A DNA stretch of 64,000 nucleotides from Clavibacter michiganensis (GCA_002150995.1 MDHJ01000001.1:2790001-2854000); one strand, 5' to 3'. Numbered from the stretch's first letter, positions 1 to 10,057 are shown. A program made the numbers and translations. The notes: a model not told the origin generated them from the letters alone.

Positions 1-2
1 TG

Positions 3-965
3 GTGCTCGTCATCTCGGGCGCCGCCGAGGAGTTCAACCTCGTCGGGACCGCCGTGTTCGGCACGCTCCTGTTCGGCGTCGCGCTGTTCTGCATCTCGCT
101 GGCGGTGGAGGGCGAGCGGAAGGCCAAGGACCGGGTCATCACGATCCTCGTGACCGTCGCCTTCGTGCTCGCGCTCATCCCGCTGGTCTCGCTCGTCGTC
201 ACCGCCGTCACCAACGGCTCGGGCCGCTTCGACCCGATGTTCTTCAACTCGAGCCTCCGCAACGTCGTGGGCGCGGGCGGCGGCGGCCTGCACGCCATCA
301 TGGGCACCCTGATCATCACGGCCATCGCCGCGGTCATCTCCATCCCCGTGGGGCTCATGACGGCCATCTACCTGGTCGAGTACGGCCGCGGACGCCTCGC
401 CCGCGCGATCACGTTCTTCGTCGACGTCATGACGGGCATCCCGTCCATCGTCGCCGGCCTCTTCGCCTACGCCCTGCTCGTGCTCTTCCTCGGGCCCGGC
501 GTCCGGATGGGCTTCGGCGGCGCGCTGGCGCTGTCCGTGCTGATGATCCCGGTGGTCGTCCGCAGCGCCGAGGAGATGCTGAAGCTGGTGCCCAACGAGC
601 TCCGCGAGGCGTCCTACGCGCTCGGCGTGCCGAAGTGGCTGACGGTCGTCAAGATCGTGCTGCCCACGTCGCTGGCCGGCATCGTCACGGGCGTCATGCT
701 CGCCATCGCCCGCGTCATCGGCGAGACCGCGCCGCTGCTCATCGTCGCCGGCTTCACGCAGGGAATGAACTACAACCCCTTCAAGGACCAGATGATGACC
801 CTGCCGGTCTTCGTCTTCCGGCAGTACGCCGACCAGGGCGCCGACGCGGCCGCCTACGTCGAGCGGGCATGGACGGGTGCCCTGGTGCTCATCCTCATCG
901 TGATGGCGCTCAACATCGTCGCGCGCTTGATCGCCCGCATCTTCGCCCCCAAGCTCGGCCGCTAG
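3..965 (+). CDS. pstA: Phosphate ABC transporter permease PstA (5' end outside window)
   Basis: Inner-membrane permease of the high-affinity phosphate importer PstSCAB. About six hydrophobic segments are visible in the 320 residues, and the typical inner-membrane-component loop with an EAA-type motif (around [14 protein letters not shown]) sits near residue 200. The reading frame is open to the first base of the window and the protein begins inside a hydrophobic segment, so the true start and at least one N-terminal helix lie upstream. pstB follows 40 nt downstream on the same strand, and pstS and pstC are expected just outside the window. Identification is by family features and by context; confidence is high. 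Confidence 0.93.
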   Translation: MLVISGAAEEFNLVGTAVFGTLLFGVALFCISLAVEGERKAKDRVITILVTVAFVLALIPLVSLVVTAVTNGSGRFDPMFFNSSLRNVVGAGGGGLHAIMGTLIITAIAAVISIPVGLMTAIYLVEYGRGRLARAITFFVDVMTGIPSIVAGLFAYALLVLFLGPGVRMGFGGALALSVLMIPVVVRSAEEMLKLVPNELREASYALGVPKWLTVVKIVLPTSLAGIVTGVMLAIARVIGETAPLLIVAGFTQGMNYNPFKDQMMTLPVFVFRQYADQGADAAAYVERAWTGALVLILIVMALNIVARLIARIFAPKLGR

Positions 966-1005
966 CGCCCGCTCCCCCGGCCACGAACCCGAACAGAGGA
1001 ACCCC

Positions 1006-1785
1006 TTGTCCAAGAGCATCGAAGTCAACGACCTGAACGTCTACTACGGGAAGTTCAAGGCCGTCGAGGACGTCAACCTGCGCATCGAGCCCCGCACCGT
1101 CACCGCCTTCATCGGCCCGTCCGGCTGCGGCAAGTCCACCTTCCTCCGCACGCTGAACCGCATGCACGAGGTCATCCCGGGCGCGTACGTGGAGGGCGAG
1201 GTGCTCGTCGACGGCAACGACCTCTACGGTCCCGGCGTCGACCCCGTGCTCGTGCGCCGCCAGGTCGGCATGGTGTTCCAGCGGCCGAACCCGTTCCCCA
1301 CCATGTCGATCCGCGACAACGTGCTGGCGGGCGTGAAGCTCAACAACCGCAAGATCTCGAAGTCGGACGCCGACGCCCTCGTGGAGCAGTCGCTCATGGG
1401 CGCGAACCTGTGGAACGAGGTGAAGGACCGCCTGGCGCTCCCGGGCTCCGGCCTCTCCGGCGGCCAGCAGCAGCGTCTCTGCATCGCGCGCGCCATCGCC
1501 GTGCAGCCCGACGTGGTGCTGATGGACGAGCCCTGCTCGGCGCTCGACCCCATCTCGACCCTCGCCATCGAGGACCTCATCGAGGAGCTCAAGGCGCAGT
1601 ACACGATCGTCATCGTGACCCACAACATGCAGCAGGCCAGCCGCGTCTCGGACCGCACGGCGTTCTTCAACATCGCGGGCACCGGCAAGCCGGGCAAGCT
1701 CATCGAGTACGACGACACCAACACGATCTTCTCCAAGCCCAGCGTGCAGGCGACCGAGGACTACGTGTCCGGCCGCTTCGGCTGA
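1006..1785 (+). CDS. pstB: Phosphate ABC transporter ATP-binding protein PstB
   Basis: ATPase subunit (259 aa, normal length) that powers phosphate import through PstC-PstA. Walker [10 protein letters not shown] is at residues 37-45, the signature LSGGQQQR near 150 and Walker B VVLMDEP near 170, followed by the D-loop (SALDP) and an H-loop in VIVTHNMQQ. The long [10 protein letters not shown] segment after Walker A is characteristic of PstB rather than other ABC ATPases. The start is a TTG preceded by a good ribosome binding site (AGAGGA, 5 nt upstream). It is the last gene of the pst operon: a strong hairpin follows directly. Confidence 0.96.
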   Translation: MSKSIEVNDLNVYYGKFKAVEDVNLRIEPRTVTAFIGPSGCGKSTFLRTLNRMHEVIPGAYVEGEVLVDGNDLYGPGVDPVLVRRQVGMVFQRPNPFPTMSIRDNVLAGVKLNNRKISKSDADALVEQSLMGANLWNEVKDRLALPGSGLSGGQQQRLCIARAIAVQPDVVLMDEPCSALDPISTLAIEDLIEELKAQYTIVIVTHNMQQASRVSDRTAFFNIAGTGKPGKLIEYDDTNTIFSKPSVQATEDYVSGRFG

Positions 1786-1800
1786 TCCGACGACCGCATG

Positions 1801-1841
1801 ACGACGGCCCCGCGTCCTCCTGGAGGATGCGGGGCCGTCGT
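1801..1841. terminator. Bidirectional intrinsic terminator between pstB and the anti-sigma gene
   Basis: Inverted repeat with about 20-bp arms (ACGACGGCCCCGC... / ...GCGGGGCCGTCGT) and almost no loop. It lies 15 nt after the pstB stop and 18 nt before the stop of the convergent anti-sigma gene, so it could end transcription from both sides. No T-tract is evident, as is usual in this genome. Confidence 0.75.
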
Positions 1842-1859
1842 CGTGTCGCGGGATGCGCG

Positions 1860-2714
1860 TCAGGTGCTCGTGACCGCCACGATGGGCTCGGTCGTGGGCA
1901 GCTCGGATCCGCCCTCGGGCTCGACCGTGATGGCCACCGTGTCGCCCGGGGTGTACCGGCCCTCGAGGACCGCCTGACCGGCGCCGCCCTCCTCGGGCAG
2001 CACTCCCGCCGAGACGGGGCCCGACGCGCCGACGTACCACAGCTGGTGGACGCGGCCCTCGGGCAGCGGCGCGGCGTCGTCGAGCTCGATCGCGGTCCGC
2101 CCCTCGGCAGCCGAGAAGTAGACGGTGGCGGTGCCGCCGCCCATGACGTCGCGCGTGTCGACCACGACGTCGGATGCCGTGGTCACCCGGTCGAACGCGG
2201 ACGCGACGGGCGACTGCGACGAACCGGGACCACCGATGCCCGTGCCCACGACCACGCCGCCGACCACGAGGACCACGGCAGCCGCGGCGACGCCGATGAG
2301 CGCACCGGGCTTGCGGAACCAGCGCTGGGACGCTCGGGACGACGCGGAGCCGAGCCGCTCGCGGGGCACGGAGGACGTCGGTGCGGACGGAGCCGAGGCC
2401 GGCACCGCGACCGGCCGGAGACCGGTGACGGGCGCGGGAGCCCGCTCCTCACGCGGCGCCGCGGCCGGTGCCCCGAGGGGCGGGAGCTGCGGCGTCGCAT
2501 CGAGCATGGCCATCAGGTCGGACTTGAGACGCGGGGAGGGCTCCACCGGCTCGGCGGTCCAGGCGAGATCGGCCGCGGTCTCCCGCAGCTCGTCCACCTC
2601 GGCACGCAGCGCAGGATCGCGTTCCAGGAGCGCCTCGAACCGGACCGCCTCGTCGGCGTCCACCGCGCCGAGCGCGTACGCCGCCGTGAGGGTGCGGAGG
2701 TCGTCGTCGGTCAT
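1860..2714 (-). CDS. rskA: Anti-sigma-K factor, RskA family
   Basis: Membrane-bound anti-sigma factor of 284 aa. The N-terminal about 80 residues form the cytoplasmic sigma-binding region (anti-sigma domain starting MTDDDLRTLTAAYALGAVD). A proline/alanine-rich linker follows, then one transmembrane helix near residues 137-160 and an extracytoplasmic RskA domain rich in beta strands (HQLWYVGASGPVSAGVL). Its start overlaps the stop of the upstream sigma gene by 4 nt (ATGA), so the pair is translationally coupled. By analogy with RskA it should hold SigK at the membrane until released by regulated proteolysis; the trigger is unknown here. Confidence 0.9.
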   Translation of the reverse strand: MTDDDLRTLTAAYALGAVDADEAVRFEALLERDPALRAEVDELRETAADLAWTAEPVEPSPRLKSDLMAMLDATPQLPPLGAPAAAPREERAPAPVTGLRPVAVPASAPSAPTSSVPRERLGSASSRASQRWFRKPGALIGVAAAAVVLVVGGVVVGTGIGGPGSSQSPVASAFDRVTTASDVVVDTRDVMGGGTATVYFSAAEGRTAIELDDAAPLPEGRVHQLWYVGASGPVSAGVLPEEGGAGQAVLEGRYTPGDTVAITVEPEGGSELPTTEPIVAVTST

Positions 2715-3313
2715 GACGCCACCCCCATCTCGTCGCGCAGGCGGATCATGCCGTCGCGCAGCCGGGTCTTCACGGTGCCGATGGGCACGTCGAGCATGGA
2801 CGCGACCTCGCTGTGGCTGTAGCCGCCGTAGTACGCGAGGGAGACGGCCTGGCGCTGGATCTCTGTGAGCTTCGTCATCGCCTTCTTCACCCTCTCGTGC
2901 TCGATGCTGATCTCGACGGTCTCGGAGACCTGGTCGTAGCCGTTCTCGTGGTCGCGGATGCCGATGCGGACATCACGGTCGCGGCTGGACTGGGAGGCGC
3001 GCACGCGGTCGACCGCGCGGCGGTGGGCCATCGTGAGGACCCACGTGGTCGCTGCGCCCTTGGACGGGTCGAAGCGGGAAGCGGACTGCCAGATCTCGAG
3101 GAAGATCTCCTGCGTGACCTCCTCCGACTGCGCGTGGTCGACGAGCAGGCGTCGGACGAGTCCGAGGACGCGGGGGGCGAGCTGGTCGTAGAGCTCCGAG
3201 AAGGCACGTCGGTCGCCGAGGGCGACGCGGCCGAGGAGGGACTCCTTCGACTCGGGGTCCGCCGGCCCTGACAGGTCGGGACGCTCGATCGATGAAGGCA
3301 CGAGCCCCAGCAT
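2711..3313 (-). CDS. sigK: ECF RNA polymerase sigma factor, SigK-like
   Basis: ECF-type sigma-70 factor of about 200 aa. Region 2 (ALGDRRAFSELYDQLAPRVL ... EVTQEIFLEIWQ ... GAATTWVLTMAHRRAVDRVR) spans roughly residues 30-110. Region 4 with its helix-turn-helix (AVSLAYYGGYSHSEVASMLD, then IGTVKTRLRDGMIRLRD) occupies the C-terminus. The ORF stays open far upstream, but the extra residues are low-complexity shadow translation; the ATG at 3313 gives the usual family length and an alternative ATG lies at 3337. It forms an operon with the overlapping anti-sigma gene and probably autoregulates it, although no SigK promoter could be recognised upstream. Confidence 0.9.
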   Translation of the reverse strand: MLGLVPSSIERPDLSGPADPESKESLLGRVALGDRRAFSELYDQLAPRVLGLVRRLLVDHAQSEEVTQEIFLEIWQSASRFDPSKGAATTWVLTMAHRRAVDRVRASQSSRDRDVRIGIRDHENGYDQVSETVEISIEHERVKKAMTKLTEIQRQAVSLAYYGGYSHSEVASMLDVPIGTVKTRLRDGMIRLRDEMGVAS

Positions 3314-3865
3314 CCCAGACCCGCGTGCGTTCCGCATGCAGGCAGGGCGGGGCCCGGCGAGCTGAGGTGGTGCTGCGGGGAGGACATGTGCTTCTTCCGG
3401 TCGGGGTTCGGGTGGTGCCAAGTCGGGTGCGCGGGCGGTGCAGGACACCGCATCGGCCGGATCCCGCGCTGCGGGACATCTGGGATGGCCGGGTGGCCTG
3501 CCACGCGGGCAGGACCCGACCGATGCGGGTCGCACCCTCGCGGGTGACGCATGCGAGGCGGGTGAACGCCTCACGATGACTCTTCGGGGCGGACCGCGTC
3601 ACGGTTTGGTCACAGGCCGCGCGGATCGCGGCGACCATCGGATTCTCGGCCTCTCGCGTGGGGGCCGTCCCTCTAGGAGGAGGGGAAGGGAGTGAGGAGC
3701 CGGGCCGCAGAACGCCTCTCGGCGCGAGGCCGCTCGGAGCGGCGAATATTGGAGCCCGGGGTTACTGCGGCCCGACCTCGTCCACTGTAACGGAGTGCGG
3801 GCGCAGTGTCAGCCCGGGGATCCCGCTCACAGCGAACGGCCGGACGCCGCCGTCCGGCGCCGGCC
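3314..3865. other. Intergenic region upstream of sigK, no gene recognised
   Basis: About 550 bases separating sigK (minus) from the conserved hypothetical gene ending at 3866 (also minus). The ORFs crossing it have no ribosome binding site or recognisable product and look like high-GC noise. It must contain the sigK promoter. A locally less GC-rich patch (GCGAATATTGG, near 3740) may be part of a regulatory site, but I cannot assign it. Confidence 0.5.
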
Positions 3866-4498
3866 TCAGTCGAGCCGCTCGCTCCTCCAGAGGCGCGCGC
3901 ACTGGACGAGGTCGGCGGCCATCTGCGAGAGGCGCAGGGCGCGCGTGGTGAGCTCGCCGGCGCGCTCCGGGGAGGCCGTGGCGTCGAGGTCGTCCGCGAC
4001 GCTCGTGGCGCCGAGCGCGGCGAGGCGGCTGAACGCGCCCGCGCGGTCGAGGGCCACGGCGAAGTCGCCCGTGAAGAGGCCGCGGAGGATGCTGTCGGCG
4101 AGCTCCACGATCTCCGCGGGCCCGGTCGGCGCGGTGGCGCCCGCGACCACGGGGTCGATCGTGGTGGCGACCTCGGTGCCGCGCTGGTAGAGCAGGCTGA
4201 TGCCGTCGGGATCCTGCCGGATGAGGGCGCGCATCAGGTAGAGGCGCCAGAGCGCGCCCGGCAGGCTGCGGGGGCTCGCGCGCGACCACAGCTCCGCGAC
4301 CGCGTCGATGCCGTGCTCGTCGGTGTAGGCGATGAGGCGCTCGACCACCGCGGGGTCCGGATCCGCCCGGACGCGCGCCAACAGCGCCGACGCGGTCTCG
4401 TGGGCCACACGGCTGATCGTGGCGGGGTCCTCGCCGCCGAGCATGCTCTCGAACTTGGACCCGGAGAACTTGGTGGGCTTGTGGTATTCGCCGGACAT
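3866..4498 (-). CDS. Conserved hypothetical protein (210 aa)
   Basis: Soluble, mostly helical protein of 210 aa beginning MSGEYHKPTKF. I see no signal peptide, membrane segment or known catalytic motif. I recall similar proteins in other Microbacteriaceae, some labelled as an RNA polymerase subunit in databases, but nothing in this sequence supports that label. The start at 4498 is preferred because a -10-like hexamer TACGCT ends exactly 7 nt upstream on the minus strand, consistent with a leaderless transcript; the ORF upstream of it is shadow sequence. It is divergent from the small membrane protein gene at 4571, so the two promoters lie back to back in 70 bp. Confidence 0.7.
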   Translation of the reverse strand: MSGEYHKPTKFSGSKFESMLGGEDPATISRVAHETASALLARVRADPDPAVVERLIAYTDEHGIDAVAELWSRASPRSLPGALWRLYLMRALIRQDPDGISLLYQRGTEVATTIDPVVAGATAPTGPAEIVELADSILRGLFTGDFAVALDRAGAFSRLAALGATSVADDLDATASPERAGELTTRALRLSQMAADLVQCARLWRSERLD

Positions 4499-4570
4499 CC
4501 CGGCAAGCGTACGCCGCCCCGGGCCACCCCGCCCCGGCTCCCGCCCGGGTCGCAGACGTAGGCTCGGGGC

Positions 4571-4741
4571 ATGAGATTCGTGTACGGCCTCGTGGCCCTG
4601 TGGCTCGTCCTCGTGATCCTCGGCTTCGTCGTGAAGGCGCTGGCCTGGCTCGTGGGGGTCGGCGTCTTCCTGGTGGTGGTCACGATCGTCGCGGGCGCTG
4701 TGGTGCGCCGCGGCTCGTCCCGCGACGTCGACCGGCTCTGA
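4571..4741 (+). CDS. Small membrane protein (56 aa)
   Basis: Encodes 56 aa, MRFVYGLVALWLVLVILGFV at the start, with two closely spaced hydrophobic segments (about residues 4-22 and 26-46) and a basic/acidic C-terminal tail (RRGSSRDVDRL). Start support: hexamer TAGGCT at 4559-4564 followed by exactly 6 nt and ATG, the leaderless arrangement seen repeatedly in this window. Codon usage has the expected G/C third positions. Function unknown; it is probably an inner-membrane protein with both ends cytoplasmic. Confidence 0.65.
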   Translation: MRFVYGLVALWLVLVILGFVVKALAWLVGVGVFLVVVTIVAGAVVRRGSSRDVDRL

Positions 4742-4761
4742 GGACGCACCCGCCCATCCCG

Positions 4762-4767
4762 TAGCAT
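4762..4767 (+). promoter_or_regulatory. -10 element of the tRNA-Lys gene
   Basis: TAGCAT lies 10 nt before the first base of the mature tRNA, matching the TAGnnT hexamers ahead of several genes here. No convincing -35 is visible. Confidence 0.45.
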
Positions 4768-4777
4768 CGGAGACCAC

Positions 4778-4853
4778 GGGCCTCTAGCTCAGTTGGTAGA
4801 GCAAGGGACTTTTAATCCCTGGGTCGTCGGTTCGAGCCCGACGGGGCCCACCA
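4778..4853 (+). tRNA. tRNA-Lys (anticodon TTT), CCA encoded
   Basis: Complete cloverleaf. The 7-bp acceptor stem pairs GGGCCTC with GGGGCCC (two G-U type pairs). The D arm contains AGCTCAGTTGGTAGAGCA. The anticodon stem AGGGA/TCCCT encloses loop CTTTTAA with anticodon TTT, and the T arm GTCGG-TTCGAGC-CCGAC is canonical. Discriminator A is followed by a genome-encoded CCA at 4851-4853. Confidence 0.97.
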
Positions 4854-4911
4854 CATCCTCCGCGTGGCACTGCCATCTCGACCGAGGAAGCCCTTTCACC
4901 GGCGGATCGGG

Positions 4912-6366
4912 TCAGGCGACCGGGACGGCCTCCGCGGCCTGAGCCGGAGTCGGCGTCGGCGTCGGAGTGGGCGTCGGCGTCGGGGTCGGCGTCGGCACCA
5001 CCGGCGGGGTCAGCAGGCGGCCGAAGGCGTCGATGGTGCGGACGCCCGCGTCGGAGACGACCTTCTCGAAGGGCGTGTCGGGGTTGTTCGGCAGGGAGGG
5101 GCGTTCGACGCGGGTGTCGCTGGCGTACGCGCCCACCACCACGACCTTCTGCGTCGGGTACTTCGTGGGGGTCATGAACATCGTGCCGCGGCCGATCAGC
5201 GTGTCGACGGCCCGGCGGGTGCCCTGGTCGACCAGCCCGACGCCGATGCCGTGGGCCCCGAGGTCGCCGCCCGTGACGATGTTGTAGCCGACGACCGTGG
5301 CCCCGACGCCCGCGCCGATCTCCATCTGGTAGCCGCCGGGGCCCGAGTTGCCCTCGAGGCGGATCCCGTTGACGCCCAGCTCGGAGACCATCGACGAGGT
5401 GTTGCTCGTGGGGATCGCGAGGAAGCCGCGCGCGGCCTTGTTGCCCGCGCCGCAGCCGATGATGCGGGTGTTCTCGAAGCGCGCGTTGGTGGGGGCGATG
5501 CGGATGCCGCCCGCCACGCAGTTCACGATCTCGGTGTCGCGCATCACGATGTCGATGGCGTTCACGCCGTCGCAGTCGATGCCCCAGGTGCCCGCGGTGA
5601 TGACCCGCAACCCCTCGATGACGTTGGCGTACGAGTACTCGTCGTTCGCCGCGGTGAAGTTGGTGCGCGCGAAGTAGACGCCTGCGCCGCCGGTCGCGTT
5701 CAGCTCGATGTCGGTGATGCGGCAGTGCAGCAGCGAGCGCAGGTACAGCCCGTGGCGCCCCGTGCGCGTGCCCGAGATGCTGAAGCCGCTCAGCGTGACC
5801 GTGGCCTTGTTGTTCGCCGCCGGACCGGAGTCCGCGCCGATCTTGCCCTGCACCTTGAACACGTCGCCGGTGGACCCCGCGATCTGTCGGATGGTCGTGA
5901 CCCGGCGCCCGTAGCCCTCGATGGAGATGGCCGGGTAGCCGTAGGGAGCACCCGAGAGGGGCTGCTTCGGCCAGACGGCGCTGGAGTAGTCGATGCCGGT
6001 GGACGTGACGCGGATCTCGCCGGGCGGGAGGATCCCCCGGCCGCCGGTCTTCTGCAGCGCGGCGAAGAAGGCGTTCATGGCCTTCGTGTGGTCCGCGGCG
6101 GACGGCACGAAGCCGAACTGCTCGGGGTAGTAGACGCGCGACTGGTCGCCGACGACGGCAGCCGAGGCCGGGGTGGCGGCGAGCGGCGCGGCGGCGGCCG
6201 CGGCACCCGCGGTGGCGCCGACGGCCGCGAGGATCACGGCGCGGCGGTGGAGGAAGGCCGAGGACCGCGGCGCCGGGGCGTCGACCGCGCCGGCGTCGGC
6301 GGCGTGCGCGGCGTCGGGCTCCGTCGGGATGGTGGGCGGGGTGGTACGGGCACGGGGGTAGGACAT
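4912..6366 (-). CDS. Secreted right-handed beta-helix (pectate-lyase-like) protein
   Basis: Exported protein of 484 aa. Residues 40-70 form a long signal region with a twin arginine (HRRAVILAAVG) and an alanine-rich hydrophobic stretch ending in ASA, which suggests Tat export. The mature part starts like phage/Bacillus pectate-lyase-3 superfamily proteins (YYPEQFGFVPSAADHTKAMNAF, a substrate-helix cap) and continues with short strand repeats (GLRVITAGTWGIDCDGVNAIDIVM) typical of a parallel beta-helix. The C-terminus is a (Pro-Thr) repeat tail plus AQAAEAVPVA, possibly a wall-spanning or flexible end. No clear catalytic triad of true pectate lyases is visible, so activity on polysaccharide is only inferred. 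The gene stands alone next to tRNA-Lys. Confidence 0.75.
   Translation of the reverse strand: MSYPRARTTPPTIPTEPDAAHAADAGAVDAPAPRSSAFLHRRAVILAAVGATAGAAAAAAPLAATPASAAVVGDQSRVYYPEQFGFVPSAADHTKAMNAFFAALQKTGGRGILPPGEIRVTSTGIDYSSAVWPKQPLSGAPYGYPAISIEGYGRRVTTIRQIAGSTGDVFKVQGKIGADSGPAANNKATVTLSGFSISGTRTGRHGLYLRSLLHCRITDIELNATGGAGVYFARTNFTAANDEYSYANVIEGLRVITAGTWGIDCDGVNAIDIVMRDTEIVNCVAGGIRIAPTNARFENTRIIGCGAGNKAARGFLAIPTSNTSSMVSELGVNGIRLEGNSGPGGYQMEIGAGVGATVVGYNIVTGGDLGAHGIGVGLVDQGTRRAVDTLIGRGTMFMTPTKYPTQKVVVVGAYASDTRVERPSLPNNPDTPFEKVVSDAGVRTIDAFGRLLTPPVVPTPTPTPTPTPTPTPTPAQAAEAVPVA
4945..4996. repeat. Hexanucleotide repeat coding for the Pro-Thr tail
   Basis: Imperfect tandem GGCGTC/GGAGTG/GGGGTC units. 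On the minus strand they encode alternating Pro-Thr at the C-terminus of the beta-helix protein. Such repeats commonly vary in copy number. Confidence 0.8.
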
Positions 6367-6615
6367 GGGGGCCTTCCGGGTGGACGCGCTGTCGGGTGCA
6401 CGAGGTTCGCGCCGGTCCGCTCCCCTGGCTCCGGCCCTGCCACGCTGTCAGGGCAAGGGTGGCGTCCAGCGAGCCTTCGCGCAATGCCCAGATCGGGGGC
6501 GGGCGGCACACGGTTCCCGCACCGGTGCGGACGGACGCCGGTGGACGGCCCCGCCGTCGCCTCGATCGCCCAGAGGACACGGACCGCGGACCATGCGCGG
6601 TGCGATGCTGGACCG

Positions 6616-6858
6616 ATGAGCATGCACGCCGACGAACTCGTGATCGCGATGCTGACCGCCGAGGGGACCTCCGAGCGGTACGACCTGCTGAAGTCCGCCC
6701 TCGAGGAGCACGACGACCGGGGCGTGCAGTACCTGTCGGGCGTCGTCGGCCGGCTGCTCGCCTACATCGACGGGCTGCGCGAGCCCGAGGAGAACCGGGT
6801 CGCGCTGGAGCAGTACACGCGCCGCGTGGCCCTGCAGTGGGCGCAGGAGGACGGCTGA
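6616..6858 (+). CDS. Small hypothetical protein (80 aa)
   Basis: 80-residue, acidic, mostly helical protein (MSMHADELVIAML at the start; GRLLAYIDGLREPEENRVAL in the second half). No signal peptide or known domain is recognised. The ATG at 6616 is preceded by GATGCT ending 6 nt upstream, a -10-like hexamer with leaderless spacing. A strong bidirectional hairpin begins 22 nt after the stop codon. Third-position G/C bias supports coding. Confidence 0.65.
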   Translation: MSMHADELVIAMLTAEGTSERYDLLKSALEEHDDRGVQYLSGVVGRLLAYIDGLREPEENRVALEQYTRRVALQWAQEDG

Positions 6859-6880
6859 TCGCCGCTTTGACCCATTCCAT

Positions 6881-6922
6881 GACGGTGCCCCGCCTCACCA
6901 TCCGGTGAAGCGGGGCACCGTC
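6881..6922. terminator. Bidirectional intrinsic terminator
   Basis: GACGGTGCCCCGC pairs perfectly with GCGGGGCACCGTC (13 bp), and the interior TCACC/GGTGA pairs again around a 4-nt loop. It lies between two convergent genes (80-aa protein and the five-repeat secreted protein). Confidence 0.85.
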
Positions 6923-6965
6923 AGCCCATGGGCGTCGTGCAGATGGCCGTCCGATCGGATGTGGA

Positions 6966-8096
<1,131 letters not shown>

Positions 8097-8203
8097 TTCC
8101 TTCGGTTGGGTAATTACCCTCACCGTAGGGTGCCCTCCGCCTCCCGGGGCCTCCCCCTTCGGGGTGCCGGCCGCACGCGCCCGACGCGATAGGCCCGGAT
8201 GCG

Positions 8204-9124
8204 CTAGGAGCCGGTCGCGCGGATCCCCCAGCTGAGCGTCCACTCCTCGCCGGGCTCCAGGCGGCGGAGGCCGACGCCGGAGTTGAACGCGTCGGCCGGG
8301 GCGGTCATCGGCTCGACGGCGACGGCCTGGCGCCCGTGCGTCGGGAAGTCGCGCGGCGTGTAGACCTGCAGGAACCGGAAGGACGCGTCCGCCCAGAGCT
8401 CGACCCCGCGTCCGTCGGGCGCGGTGAGGCCGTGGCGGCTCGTGCCGTCGACGAGGTGCACGTCGCCGTAGCCCGTGTTGAGGTCGAGGTCGCCCACGAC
8501 GCGGCCCCCGCGGAGGTCCTCGCCGGCGCCCTCGACGGAATGGTCGGCGACGGGGATGAGGGCGTCGTCGACCTCCGACCACGTGTCGGCCCGCACGGTC
8601 AGCGTCAGCTCCGAGGACGGGACGCCGCCGAGCGCCAGGTACGGGTGCGCGCCGACCGCGACGGGCGCGGGCGCCGCCGAGTCGTTGCGGATGCGGTGCG
8701 TGACCACGAGGCCGTCGTCGCCGAGGCGGTAGGTCACGGACGTGTCGAGGAGGAACGGGTACCCGTGCTGCGGGAACACGGTCGCGGAGAGGGTGACGCG
8801 GTCGTCCTGCCGGTCGGACGCGGTGTACCCGGTGTTCCGGAGGAGGCCGTGGGACGCGTTGCCGAGCGACGGCTCGGACACGTCGAGGGCCTGCGTCCTC
8901 CCGTCGAGGTCGTAGCGGGCCCCGCGGATCCGGTTCGGCCACGGCACGAGCACCATGCCGGCGCCCATGGGGGCGACGACGTCCTCCCCGTACGGCTCGA
9001 CGAGGTCGACGCCGTCGAGGGTCAGGCCGCGGAGAGCCGCGGCGAGCTGCACGACGGTGGCGCGGAGCTCCCCCGACGGGCCGGCGTGGACGAGATGGTG
9101 CTGCTCTCCGGTGACGGGTCTCAT
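8204..9124 (-). CDS. galM: Aldose 1-epimerase (galactose mutarotase)
   Basis: Interconverts alpha and beta anomers of galactose/glucose, supplying alpha-galactose for GalK. The 306-aa protein has the aldose-1-epimerase beta-sandwich features: NRIRGARYDLDG near the start, NASHGLLRNTGY with the substrate-contacting His, and VGAHPYLALGG with the second key His. A conserved acidic residue lies near the C-terminus (VAVEPMTAPADAFNSG). It follows the DeoR regulator by about 10 nt (a GTG three codons upstream would nearly abut it), so the two form an operon divergent from galT-galK. ATG 9124 is chosen; GTG 9133 is the alternative. Confidence 0.85.
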   Translation of the reverse strand: MRPVTGEQHHLVHAGPSGELRATVVQLAAALRGLTLDGVDLVEPYGEDVVAPMGAGMVLVPWPNRIRGARYDLDGRTQALDVSEPSLGNASHGLLRNTGYTASDRQDDRVTLSATVFPQHGYPFLLDTSVTYRLGDDGLVVTHRIRNDSAAPAPVAVGAHPYLALGGVPSSELTLTVRADTWSEVDDALIPVADHSVEGAGEDLRGGRVVGDLDLNTGYGDVHLVDGTSRHGLTAPDGRGVELWADASFRFLQVYTPRDFPTHGRQAVAVEPMTAPADAFNSGVGLRRLEPGEEWTLSWGIRATGS

Positions 9125-9134
9125 GGGATCCACG

Positions 9135-9959
9135 TTACGGCCGACCGGTCCCGGACGCCGCGCCGGCCTCGACGACGCGCAGGCCCGCGTCGCGAAGCCG
9201 ACGTACCTCGCCCGGATCGGCGCCGGCGTCGGTCAGCAGGGTGTCGACGAGGTCGAGCGGCGCGACGGATCCGAGGTGGGTGCGGCCGAGCTTGGCCCCG
9301 TCCGCCACGACGACCGTGCGGCCGCTCGCGGCGACCATCCGCCGCTTCACCTCCGCCTCGGGGAGGTTCACGTTGGTCACGCCGCGATCGACGTCGACCC
9401 CGTTGCAGCCGATGAACGCGATCTCCGGGTGCAGCCGGTCGAGCACGACGGTGGCGAGCGGGTCCACCAGGCTGTGCTGCAGCGACCGGAGGGTGCCGCC
9501 CGTCACGATCACGGTGAAGCGCGGCATCGCCCGCTCGAGCTCCAGCGCGAGGGTGAGCCCGTTCGTGATGAAGGTGACGTCGACGAGGTCCTCGCGGGCG
9601 ACGAGCGCGCGGGCCACCTGGAGCGTCGTGCTGCCCACGTCGAGCAGCACGCTCTGCCCGCTCTCGACGAGGCCGGCGGCGGCCCGGCCGATGGCCCGCT
9701 TGGCGTCGGCGGCGGACTCGAGCGACACCTCCAGGCTCTGCTCGCGCGCGGCGAGGCCCGACCGCAGCACCGCGCCCCCGTGCACGCGCTGCACGGCGGC
9801 GGAGTCGGCGAGCGCGTCGAGGTCGGCGCGGATCGTGACGGCGGAGACGCCCGCGTCGGCAGCGAGCTCCGCGACCGTCGCGAACCCGCGGTCGGCGAGC
9901 CGCTCGAGCAGGCGGGAGCGGCGGAGCGCCGCGGGGACGGAGGCGGTGTCGTCGGCCAT
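9135..9959 (-). CDS. DeoR-family transcriptional regulator, probable galactose operon regulator
   Basis: Repressor-type regulator of 274 aa. The N-terminal winged helix-turn-helix (RSRLLERLADRGFATVAELA ... DAGVSAVTIRADLDALAD) is typical of DeoR. The sugar-phosphate-isomerase-like sensor domain follows (LLDVGSTTLQVARAL, TFITNGLTLALEL, FIGCNGVDVDRGVTNVNLPE, VVVADGAKLGR). The start at 9959 is supported by a promoter reading TTGACA, 17 nt, CAGGCT, 6 nt, ATG, so the mRNA is probably leaderless; the in-frame TTG at 10001 lies upstream of that promoter. It is divergent from galT-galK and co-transcribed with galM, so control of galactose use, with a phosphorylated sugar as inducer, is inferred. Confidence 0.85.
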   Translation of the reverse strand: MADDTASVPAALRRSRLLERLADRGFATVAELAADAGVSAVTIRADLDALADSAAVQRVHGGAVLRSGLAAREQSLEVSLESAADAKRAIGRAAAGLVESGQSVLLDVGSTTLQVARALVAREDLVDVTFITNGLTLALELERAMPRFTVIVTGGTLRSLQHSLVDPLATVVLDRLHPEIAFIGCNGVDVDRGVTNVNLPEAEVKRRMVAASGRTVVVADGAKLGRTHLGSVAPLDLVDTLLTDAGADPGEVRRLRDAGLRVVEAGAASGTGRP

Positions 9960-9965
9960 GCGGCG

Positions 9966-9999
9966 AGCCTGATCCACCAGCTCGCGCTTGTCAAAGCGC
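9966..9999 (-). promoter_or_regulatory. deoR-galM promoter with overlapping palindromic operator
   Basis: On the minus strand, TTGACA (9994-9989), a 17-nt spacer and CAGGCT (9971-9966) are followed by 6 nt and the ATG of the regulator. The perfect palindrome GCGCTT-GTCA-AAGCGC (9984-9999) covers the -35. A related half-site (GCCGCTTTCGCGG) lies a few bases away toward galT, so the site may serve both divergent operons. Confidence 0.6.
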
Positions 10000-10042
10000 A
10001 AATGCCGCTTTCGCGGACGCAGATCCGACTGCCCGGAGCCCG

Positions 10043-10048
10043 TAGGAT
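10043..10048 (+). promoter_or_regulatory. -10 element of galT-galK
   Basis: TAGGAT lies 9 nt before the ATG of galT. With a normal start distance the mRNA would begin only a few bases before, or at, the start codon. Confidence 0.45.
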
Positions 10049-10057
10049 CGGGGCATC